Below, piece by piece: positions 45,326 to 51,973 of a DNA stretch of 51,973 bases (position 1 is the stretch's first letter; each line of letters starts with the position of its first letter). Origin of the DNA: Planctomycetota bacterium (GTDB lineage: Bacteria > Planctomycetota > UBA1135 > UBA2386); assembly GCA_016794565.1 (NCBI GenBank), contig JAEUHQ010000070.1, positions 1 to 51,973 of the forward strand, written 5' to 3'. The position numbers and the translations under genes are program-made. Under the pieces are notes generated by a model. The model was not told where the DNA came from. It saw only the letters and a program-made list of their open reading frames with translations, and made no database searches.

Positions 45326-47437
45326 ATGTCGCATCGAACCCTGGTCTCGTTCGCCAGCCTCGCCGCCGTCGCGGCCGCCCAGACCCCGCTGCTCGATCGC
45401 GCCGCCGCGATCCGGCACTACGCGGCGGTCGAGGCGGAACTGCGCGCGGCGGTTGCACCGGGCGACCCCGCCATCGCGTCGCGCCGCCGCGAAGTGATCG
45501 ACCTGCTGCAGGAGTACCGCGAGCGCGCCGACTTCGGCCGCCGCCGGAGCGAAGACGGAGAACGAGTGCCCCTGTTCGTCGACGCCGCCGGCCGCCGCTG
45601 CGCCGTCGCCTGGCTGCTGGACCACACCGGCGCCGCGGACCTCACTCTCGACATCGCGCAACAGCACAACCGCGCGTTCGTCGTCGAACTCGCCGGCGAC
45701 GAACGCCTCACCGCGTGGCTCGCTGCCCACGGGCTGTCACCCGAGGAGGCCGCGCGCATCCAGTACCCGCCGAACGGTCTGCCCGTGCGCGAGTCGGCAC
45801 CGCCGCCCGAACCCGTTCGCCGTCCATCGTCGAGCGAGGGCGACGCGGCACCGCGGACGCCGACCGTCGCGAGCACTCCAGGCCAGGCGGCGGAGACGCC
45901 GCCGCCCGCGTCGGGCCCGACGATGCCGGGTGCGGGCGGCGGCCGTGCGCGCGGCCTCCCGCTCGACGCGCTGCAGCCGTCGCCGTGGATCACGTGGTGG
46001 AGCTGGAACCGCGGCGCGTTCGAGCTGCCGTTCGCCGACGAAGAGTCGGCCGCGGACGCGAACGACCGCGAAGCGGCTCGCCTGCGCGACGCCGCCCACG
46101 CGCGGCTCGTCGCGATGGCGAGGTCGACGCACGCGACGATCCGCGCAGCCGCCGTGCAGGCCCTCGGCCGCACGGGCGCACCCGTCGCCGAGCTGACGCC
46201 GCACCTCACCGACGCGTCGCGCGACGTCTCGCTGGCGGCGATGCTCGCGCTCGCCAACGCCGGCGGCCCGCCGCACGTGCACGCGCTGCTCTCGTTCCTG
46301 CGACAGAACGATCGCGGCGAGGATCTCGCCGTCGCGGTAGCGGGGATGGCCACCGTCGGCGAAGGTCCGACGCAGCGACTGCTCGCTGACACGGTGATCC
46401 GGCTGCTGACCGACGAACGCGCGAACGCAGGTACGGCAGCGGCCCTCGCCGCGAGCGCCTGGGCCGACGAACGGATGCGGATTGCGGCACGCGACGCGCT
46501 CCGCAACGGCACGAGCCCCGCGCAGCGGGCCGCCGGGGCCGAAGCCCTGGGCGTCGACGCGGACGCCGCTGACGTCGCCGCGCTGACCGCCGCGGCGCAC
46601 GACGGCAGCGTCGCCGTTCGTCGCGCAGCGGCGCTGGCGCTCGGCCGCAGCAAGCACCGCCTCGCGCTGCCGGCGCTGCAGACAGCATCGGAGGCCGAAC
46701 GAGAACCCGACACTCGCGCCCAGCAGCTGTTCGCCATCGGCGACCACGGCGGCGCTGCCGCGAAGGACTTCCTGCTCGCGCACTTCGAGGAGGGATCGAA
46801 GCAGCTGCGCGGGAGCGCCGCGCTGGCGCTCGGGCTGTTCGGCCGATCGCACGACGAGCCGGTTCGCACGGAGCTCGCTGCGAGGATCGCCGCGGCGCTC
46901 GCCGCCGAACGCAACCAGGACCAGAAGGGCGCCTACGTGCTCGCACTGGGTCTGCTTCGCGACCGCGGCTCGCGCGACTTCCTGATCGCGACGCTGCAGT
47001 CCTCGGCCTCCGCCACGCGCGGCGCCGCGGCATCGGCGCTCGGCATGCTCCAGGACCGCGCCGCGCTCGCTCCGCTGCGGCGCGTGCTGGTCGACGATGC
47101 GTGCCCGTGGGTCCGACAGCAGGCGGCGCGCGCTCTCGGCCGCCTCGACAACGACGCGATCGATGCGCTCGTCGAAGCCATGCGCGTCGATGCCGATGCC
47201 GTGACGCGCCGCACCGCTGCGTTCGCGCTCGGCGGCCTCGGCGCCGCGCGCGCGGCAGAAGCGCTGCTCGACCTCGCCGCGGAGGACCAGGCGCCCGCAG
47301 AGGCGCGCGCCGGTGCGGCGCTCGGCCTCGGCCGCCACTTCCGCCGCGGCGAGCCGAAGCTCCCGACCCTGCGCTTCCAGCACGATCCGTCCGGCTTGCC
47401 GGCGATCGCGGCGTGGGCGTTCCTGCAGGAACTCTGA
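45326..47437 (+). CDS. Exported HEAT/PBS-lyase-repeat protein with conserved N-terminal domain
   Basis: A 703-residue protein with a signal peptide (residues 1-19). Residues about 25-155 form a domain with VPLFVDAAGRRCAVAWLLDHTG, DIAQQHNRAFVVELAGDERLTAWL and GLSPEEAARIQYP; I recall this pattern in exported proteins of myxobacteria and planctomycetes, with unknown function. A Pro/Ala linker (160-215) leads to about 14 HEAT-like helical repeats with 'AALALGxLG' signatures (for example LGMLQDRAALAPLRRVLVDD, ALGRLDNDAIDALVEAM). This is a probable periplasmic scaffold. Its stop abuts the convergent transporter gene within TGATCA. Confidence 0.82.
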   Translation: MSHRTLVSFASLAAVAAAQTPLLDRAAAIRHYAAVEAELRAAVAPGDPAIASRRREVIDLLQEYRERADFGRRRSEDGERVPLFVDAAGRRCAVAWLLDHTGAADLTLDIAQQHNRAFVVELAGDERLTAWLAAHGLSPEEAARIQYPPNGLPVRESAPPPEPVRRPSSSEGDAAPRTPTVASTPGQAAETPPPASGPTMPGAGGGRARGLPLDALQPSPWITWWSWNRGAFELPFADEESAADANDREAARLRDAAHARLVAMARSTHATIRAAAVQALGRTGAPVAELTPHLTDASRDVSLAAMLALANAGGPPHVHALLSFLRQNDRGEDLAVAVAGMATVGEGPTQRLLADTVIRLLTDERANAGTAAALAASAWADERMRIAARDALRNGTSPAQRAAGAEALGVDADAADVAALTAAAHDGSVAVRRAAALALGRSKHRLALPALQTASEAEREPDTRAQQLFAIGDHGGAAAKDFLLAHFEEGSKQLRGSAALALGLFGRSHDEPVRTELAARIAAALAAERNQDQKGAYVLALGLLRDRGSRDFLIATLQSSASATRGAAASALGMLQDRAALAPLRRVLVDDACPWVRQQAARALGRLDNDAIDALVEAMRVDADAVTRRTAAFALGGLGAARAAEALLDLAAEDQAPAEARAGAALGLGRHFRRGEPKLPTLRFQHDPSGLPAIAAWAFLQEL

Positions 47438-49390
47438 TCAGGCGCCGTACTTCTTGATCGCGGCGTCGAGCTTCGGCAGCACCGACAGGATGTACAGGGC
47501 CACGAGCGCCACCGCTCCGGCGATGACCAGGAAGAACGTCGCCGGCGCCAGCGCTCCCTGCAGCACACCGAGGAAGCCCGAGAACTTGTTGCCGACGGCG
47601 GTCGCGAAGAACCAGCCGCCCATCGTGAGACCGACGAAGCGTTTCGGACTCAGCTTGGTGACGAGCGACAGCGCCATCGGCGACAGGCACAGTTCGGCGA
47701 GCGTGGCGATGCCGTAGAAGCCGGCCAGCCACAGCCCGCTGACCTTCATCGCGCCGTTGCCCGACACGAAGCCCGCGACCGCCATGAACAGCGCGGCCAG
47801 GGCGGTCATGACCATGCCGACGAAGATCTTGCGCGCGGTGGAGAAGTCGACGCCGCGCTTCAGCAGCCGCGCGAAGAAGATCATCACGAGCGGTGTCAGT
47901 GCGACGACGAAGAACGCGTTCCACGACTGGTAGAGCTCGGGGTTCGCGGTGCGCAGGTACTTGCCCGGTTCGAGCTGCGGCGCGTCACCCGCATAGAGCT
48001 TGTCGAACGCCGCCGGCGTCACGAGGTAGGTCGGAAAACGCGCGCCGCCCTCGGCGGTCCGGACGAACGCGACGCGCTGCGTGGCGGCAGCGCCGCCGTC
48101 GACCTTGACGGTGGTCACGGGCAAGCCGTGCGCATCCGTGCCTTCCTCGACGGTGACCTTCGGGAACACCTCGACACTGAACTTCTTCCACGATGCCTGT
48201 TCGTCGCTGGCGCCGCTCGCAGGTACGACCTCGATCGCGACGTCCGCCGGCAGCTTGCCGCGCAGCTCCGCGAGGTTGGCTTCGTCCATGCGCTTCTGGC
48301 CGAACATCTTCGCCTGGGGATCGCTCGCGATCGGCAGCAGCGTGCTCTTGTGCGGGCGCGGCGTGTCGGCCGCCGCGTTCTTGTAGTAACCGGGGTACGC
48401 GGAACCGGCGAAGACCGGGAACGCGTCGGCAACGAGCACGACCGGATCGGGCTGGCCGAGGTGGCGCGCGGTGTCCTCGTCGGCCCACGTCGTCATCGCG
48501 CTGCCGTTCAGGTGCAGCACCATGAAGAACGTGCCACCCGCGAGATAGACCGGCAGCAGTGCGCGCAGGCCGGGCTTCTCCTCGTCGCTCGCGCGCTTGC
48601 TCAGGTCGACGAAGAACAACAGGATCGGGATCGATCCGATCAAGAAGCCGATGTCGGTCGCCTTCACGAGCTTGGTGACCGACGAGGGCAGTACGAACGC
48701 GGCGAACGCCCAGCCCGCTACGCCGAAGAGCAACGCCGGGCCGAGGATGCGGCCCATGATCTCGCCGAACGGCGTGTCCTCCGGGTTGGTGCCCGGCGTG
48801 CGGTCGGCGCGATCGAGCACCTTCCAGCTCCAGAGCAGGATCACGCACGACAAGAGGAGCCCGATGCCAGCCGCGATGAACGCCGCCTCCCACGCCCACT
48901 GGTTGCGCGTGTAGGCGACGAGGAAGCTCGCGGCGAACGCGCCGATGTTGATCCCCATGTAGAAGATGTTGAAGCCGGCGTCGCGCTTCGGATCACCCTT
49001 CTGGTACAGGTTGCCGACCATCGCGGAGATGTTCGGCTTGAAGAAGCCGTTGCCGATGCAAAGCAGCGCGAGGCCCACGGGGAACGTCCACGCCTGGCCC
49101 GTGCCGAGCAGGAAGAAGCCGCTCGAGAACACCAGCCCGCCGATCAGCACCGACTTGCGGTAGCCGAGGAATCGGTCGGCGATGAGTCCGCCCAGGTAGG
49201 GCGTGAAGTAGACGAACGCGAGATAGATGCCGTAGACCTCGTTGCCGAGGTCCTTGGGCCACCCGAGTCCACCTCGCTCGGTGTCCGTCGCGTACAGCAG
49301 CAGGATGTTGACGATCGTGTAGAAGCCGAGGCGCTCCCACATCTCGATGAAGAAAAGGCGGAAGAGACCCTTCGGGTGACCGGTGAACAT
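47438..49390 (-). CDS. POT/PTR-family proton-coupled peptide transporter with large insertion
   Basis: A 650-residue major-facilitator transporter of the POT family. ExxER (Glu16, Glu19, Arg20 in EMWERLGFY) lies in helix 1. GNGFFKPNISAMVGNLY is the classic POT signature in helices 4-5, followed by FNIFYMGINIGA. The late signature region ELCLSPMALSLVTKLSPKR is near 580. Family members are about 450-550 residues; the excess is a hydrophilic insertion of about 140 residues (about 310-455) between central helices. It should import di/tripeptides with protons. It is downstream of a second POT gene on the same strand with 21 bp between them. Confidence 0.9.
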   Translation of the reverse strand: MFTGHPKGLFRLFFIEMWERLGFYTIVNILLLYATDTERGGLGWPKDLGNEVYGIYLAFVYFTPYLGGLIADRFLGYRKSVLIGGLVFSSGFFLLGTGQAWTFPVGLALLCIGNGFFKPNISAMVGNLYQKGDPKRDAGFNIFYMGINIGAFAASFLVAYTRNQWAWEAAFIAAGIGLLLSCVILLWSWKVLDRADRTPGTNPEDTPFGEIMGRILGPALLFGVAGWAFAAFVLPSSVTKLVKATDIGFLIGSIPILLFFVDLSKRASDEEKPGLRALLPVYLAGGTFFMVLHLNGSAMTTWADEDTARHLGQPDPVVLVADAFPVFAGSAYPGYYKNAAADTPRPHKSTLLPIASDPQAKMFGQKRMDEANLAELRGKLPADVAIEVVPASGASDEQASWKKFSVEVFPKVTVEEGTDAHGLPVTTVKVDGGAAATQRVAFVRTAEGGARFPTYLVTPAAFDKLYAGDAPQLEPGKYLRTANPELYQSWNAFFVVALTPLVMIFFARLLKRGVDFSTARKIFVGMVMTALAALFMAVAGFVSGNGAMKVSGLWLAGFYGIATLAELCLSPMALSLVTKLSPKRFVGLTMGGWFFATAVGNKFSGFLGVLQGALAPATFFLVIAGAVALVALYILSVLPKLDAAIKKYGA

Positions 49391-49411
49391 GCGCTGGTCG
49401 ACCGAAGGCGC

Positions 49412-50941
49412 CTACTTGACACCGTGCATGAGCTTCTGCACCCACGGCGCTGCCACCAGCAGCAGGAGGCCCGCGGCGGTCAGGGCCCAGAAGCCGAACG
49501 TGTAGCCACCGAGAGCCGAAGCCGTCGTCATCCCCGTCTCACCACTCACGTGACTCGCGAAGATGCCGGACAGGTTGTTGCCGATGCCCGTCGACAAGAA
49601 CCAGCCGCCCATGCCGAGGCCGACGAGGCGCACCGGCGCGAGCTTGGTGACCATCGAGAGGCCGATCGGCGACAGGCAGAGCTCGCCCACCGACTGGATC
49701 AGGTACACCGCGAACAAGGTCCAGAACGGGATCTTGTTGGTGGTCGGGTCCAGCAGACTCGACAGGGCGAACATGAGCAGCAGAAACGCGAGCCCGTTGA
49801 AGATGATGCCGAGGCCGAACTTGCGCGGGATGGAAGGGTTCGCCTGGACCCTCGACAAGGCGACCCAGACCCATGCCACGATCGGAGCGAAGACGATGAT
49901 CGCCAGCGCGTTCACGCTCTGGAACCAGCCGGTCGGGAACTCACCCCACCCGCCGAAGTCGCGGTTCACGATGTCCTTGGCCAGAAAGGTGAACGAGCTG
50001 CCCGCCTGCTCGAAGAACATCCAGAAGATGATGTTGAACACGAAGATCAACAGCATCGCGATGGTCTTGTCGCGCGCGACGGCCCCCTCCCGCCGGCCTT
50101 CGATCATCAGCATCACCGAGAGACCCACGAACATGGCCGTGAGCAGCCACTGCAACTTCTCTCCGGCCACCGCCAGGAGCAGGAACACGATGGGTACGGC
50201 GACCACCCCGCCGACGACCACACTCGCCAATCGCTTCGTGGTGACCTGGTCCGCGAGCGGCGCGCCAATGCCCTTGAGTGACCGGCGGCCGATGTAGAAC
50301 CAGACCAGGCTGATGAGCATCCCGATGCCGGCCGTGAGGAACACGACCTTGTATGCCGGCATGACTTCGGAGCCGATGACCTCGCCGAAGACCTGTTTGG
50401 CCAGCCGTTCCGTGAGGATCGGCGACAGGAACGCCCCGAGGTTGATCCCCATGTAGAAGATCGTGAATCCGGAGTCGCGCCGTTCGTCGCCGCTTGCGTA
50501 GCACTTGCCGACGATCGTCGAGATGTTCGGCTTGAAGAGCCCGTTGCCCACGACGATGGTCGCGAGGCCGATCTTGAAGATGGTCGGATCGGGCACCGCG
50601 ATCAGGAACAACCCGACCGCCATGAACACCGCACCGGTCAGGATCGACCGCTGGTAACCGATCACCTTGTCCGCGACGTAGCCGCCGAAGATCGCGACGG
50701 CGTAGACGAGTGCCAGGTAGGCCCCGTACGTCAGACCCGCCTCGGCCTGCCCCTTCGGGTCTCCGCCGTGGAACTGCGCGACGATGTACAGCACCAGCGC
50801 CCAGCGGATGCCGTAGAACGCGAAGCGTTCCCAGAACTCGGACATGAAGAGCATCCACAGCGGTTGCGGATGCCCCATGACTTGCTTGAACTCGGGCAGG
50901 ACGGTGCCATCCCGGTTCGTGGCGGCTGCGGCGTTGGTCAC
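49412..50941 (-). CDS. POT/PTR-family proton-coupled peptide transporter
   Basis: A 509-residue POT transporter of normal length. ExxER is Glu35, Glu38, Arg39 (EFWERFAFYG). The signature VVGNGLFKPNISTIVGKCY is followed by FTIFYMGINLGAF, and ELCLSPIGLSMVTKLAP occurs near residue 410. FEQAGSSF (helix 7) is a typical POT motif. It starts at GTG 50941, supported by AGGAG 7 nt upstream. It is first in an operon with the larger POT gene, so the cell has two peptide importers of probably different specificity. Confidence 0.92.
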   Translation of the reverse strand: MTNAAAATNRDGTVLPEFKQVMGHPQPLWMLFMSEFWERFAFYGIRWALVLYIVAQFHGGDPKGQAEAGLTYGAYLALVYAVAIFGGYVADKVIGYQRSILTGAVFMAVGLFLIAVPDPTIFKIGLATIVVGNGLFKPNISTIVGKCYASGDERRDSGFTIFYMGINLGAFLSPILTERLAKQVFGEVIGSEVMPAYKVVFLTAGIGMLISLVWFYIGRRSLKGIGAPLADQVTTKRLASVVVGGVVAVPIVFLLLAVAGEKLQWLLTAMFVGLSVMLMIEGRREGAVARDKTIAMLLIFVFNIIFWMFFEQAGSSFTFLAKDIVNRDFGGWGEFPTGWFQSVNALAIIVFAPIVAWVWVALSRVQANPSIPRKFGLGIIFNGLAFLLLMFALSSLLDPTTNKIPFWTLFAVYLIQSVGELCLSPIGLSMVTKLAPVRLVGLGMGGWFLSTGIGNNLSGIFASHVSGETGMTTASALGGYTFGFWALTAAGLLLLVAAPWVQKLMHGVK

Positions 50942-50948
50942 GCAATGA

Positions 50949-50953
50949 CTCCT
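50949..50953 (-). promoter_or_regulatory. Shine-Dalgarno site for the GTG start at 50941
   Basis: AGGAG on the minus strand with a 7-nt spacer to the GTG start of the first peptide transporter gene. Confidence 0.55.
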
Positions 50954-51121
50954 GGAGAGCGGGCGAAGGGGAACAGGCCGCGAAGGCTACCCACGACTCT
51001 CTGGCGAGGCACTGGCGAAGCGCGCGCCCGAACGATCATTCCTCATGGCCCCTGCCCGCCCTTGCCTCGTCGCGCCACCGCGGCGATCCTCCCCCGCCCA
51101 ACCCCGAGGAGCACGACACCG

Positions 51122-51832
51122 ATGGGCCGCCAGTGGCTGCACAGCAAGAAAGAGGTCACCGCCAACCGCAAGGCGCAGATCACCAGCAAGCTCGTCCGCG
51201 AAATCATGGTCGCGGCGAAGATGGGCGCGCCCGATCCGGCGATGAACCCGCGGCTCTCGCTCGCCGTCGAGGCCGCGCGCAAGCAGTCCGTGTCGAACGA
51301 CGTCATCAACCGGGCGATCAAGAAGGGCTCGGGGCAGGGTGACGAAACGATCAACTACGAACTGGTCACGTACGAGGGCATGGCGCCGCGCAACGTGCCC
51401 GTGATCGTCGAGTGCCTCACCGAGAACCGGAACCGCACGGCGCCGGACATCCGTTCGCTCTTCAAGGACGGGCAGTTCGGCAGCAAGGTGATGTTCCTGT
51501 TCGACCATGTCGGCATCGTCGAAGCGATGCACGAGAAGGCAGGACAGGATCTCGAGAGCGCGGCGATCGAAGCCGGCGCCCAGGACGTGGAGAAGCTCGA
51601 GAACGTCGACGAGGAGAAGAGCGGCGGCCGCTTCTTCACCGACCGCACGGACATGTACACCGTCGCCGACGCGCTGAAGAAAGCAGGCTGGACGATCGCG
51701 ACGGCCGAACTGGGCTATCGCGGCAAGGACCCGGTCGCGCTGGCCGGCGAGGAGCGCACGAAGGTCGAGGCCTTCCTCGAGCGCCTCGACGAGAACGACG
51801 ACGTGCACCGCGTCTGGGCCGCGATCAAGTAG
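51122..51832 (+). CDS. YebC/PmpR-family transcriptional regulator
   Basis: A 236-residue protein of the YebC/PmpR/TACO1 family. Landmarks: MGRQWLHSKKEVTANRKAQI, a variant of the usual 'GHSKWxxIKHKK'; PAMNPRLSLAVEAARKQSVSNDVINRAIKKGSG; ELVTYEGMAPRNVPVIVECLTENRNRTAPDIRSLF; GGRFFTDRTDMYTVADAL. Such proteins act as DNA-binding regulators or as translation factors that relieve ribosome stalling; which applies here cannot be told. It is preceded by a 180-bp gap divergent from the transporter operon. Confidence 0.92.
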   Translation: MGRQWLHSKKEVTANRKAQITSKLVREIMVAAKMGAPDPAMNPRLSLAVEAARKQSVSNDVINRAIKKGSGQGDETINYELVTYEGMAPRNVPVIVECLTENRNRTAPDIRSLFKDGQFGSKVMFLFDHVGIVEAMHEKAGQDLESAAIEAGAQDVEKLENVDEEKSGGRFFTDRTDMYTVADALKKAGWTIATAELGYRGKDPVALAGEERTKVEAFLERLDENDDVHRVWAAIK

Positions 51833-51844
51833 CGGTCGCACACG

Positions 51845-51973
51845 CTACGGCGCGACGAGCACCGGCATTCGTTCGCGCACGGCCACTGCCACTCCCGCCG
51901 ACAACGCCCACAGGCCGCGGCGCGCCGCCGTGAGAAGGTCACCGCCGGCAGGCGCGGCGAGGCCGCTCCACGA
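51845..51973 (-). CDS. 3' end of a gene running out of the window
   Basis: On the minus strand an open frame enters from the window edge and ends in TAG at 51845-51847, giving 42 C-terminal residues (including GLAAPAGGDLLTAARRGLW and AVRERMPVLVAP). The composition and codon pattern are protein-like and it converges on the yebC-like gene with a 12-bp gap. The product cannot be identified from this fragment. Confidence 0.45.
   Translation of the reverse strand, partial: SWSGLAAPAGGDLLTAARRGLWALSAGVAVAVRERMPVLVAP

Overview
The window is a GC-rich bacterial chromosome segment that most resembles Planctomycetota. The case rests on three things: (i) large secreted proteins sharing a C-terminal domain with a YG/FG-x-x-C motif and a terminal 'xxGLxFxLG'-type strand; (ii) membrane-anchored Ser/Thr kinases with TPR-like tails, one next to an ECF sigma factor; (iii) many FHA domains. 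The phylum is inferred from remembered family distributions, not from a marker gene.

Layout. 1-5.8 kb: two secreted repeat-type proteins, a C-terminal fragment of a third, an alpha/beta hydrolase and a YpfJ-type zinc peptidase. 5.9-7.4 kb: a MeaB-like GTPase translationally coupled to a PAT/MddA-type acetyltransferase. 7.4-25.0 kb: the most unusual region. Two divergent operons start from a 118-bp gap. Leftward are a methyltransferase, a membrane-anchored CAP-domain protein and an FHA membrane protein. Rightward are a twin-FHA protein, a diheme cytochrome b-like membrane protein, a protein with two cNMP-type domains and four [4Fe-4S] sites, and an FHA-TM-15-heme cytochrome. Facing them is a Ser/Thr kinase followed by an FAD oxidoreductase fused to two FHA domains and an adrenodoxin-type ferredoxin. 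I read this as an electron-transfer chain under phosphothreonine control; it is the main candidate for an undescribed system.

25-28 kb: a DGPF/YciI protein and an ECF42-type sigma factor behind a matching promoter-like site, a methyltransferase, and a remnant of an Rpn-family transposase/nuclease. 28-31.7 kb: a short-form 2-oxoadipate dioxygenase/decarboxylase (HglS/DUF1338), a D-2-hydroxyglutarate dehydrogenase-like flavoprotein and a divergent LysR regulator, which together fit the end of lysine catabolism (2-oxoadipate to D-2-hydroxyglutarate to 2-oxoglutarate). 31.7-38 kb: an outer-membrane barrel protein, a DUF3592-like membrane protein, a DinG helicase and a third large secreted protein. 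38-41.3 kb: an ECF sigma factor/Ser-Thr kinase pair. 41.5-47.4 kb: a membrane protein, an SPFH protein with a tiny Arc-like partner, cysteine dioxygenase overlapping an acyltransferase-3, and a HEAT-repeat exported protein. 47.4-52 kb: tandem POT peptide transporters, a YebC-family regulator and the 3' end of a gene leaving the window.

No rRNA, tRNA, CRISPR array, complete insertion sequence or prophage was seen. Intergenic gaps are short; none over 300 bp lacks a gene. Very long antisense reading frames are everywhere because of the high GC and were ignored. Start codons were reassigned wherever the longest reading frame ran past a plausible signal peptide, domain start or Shine-Dalgarno site.
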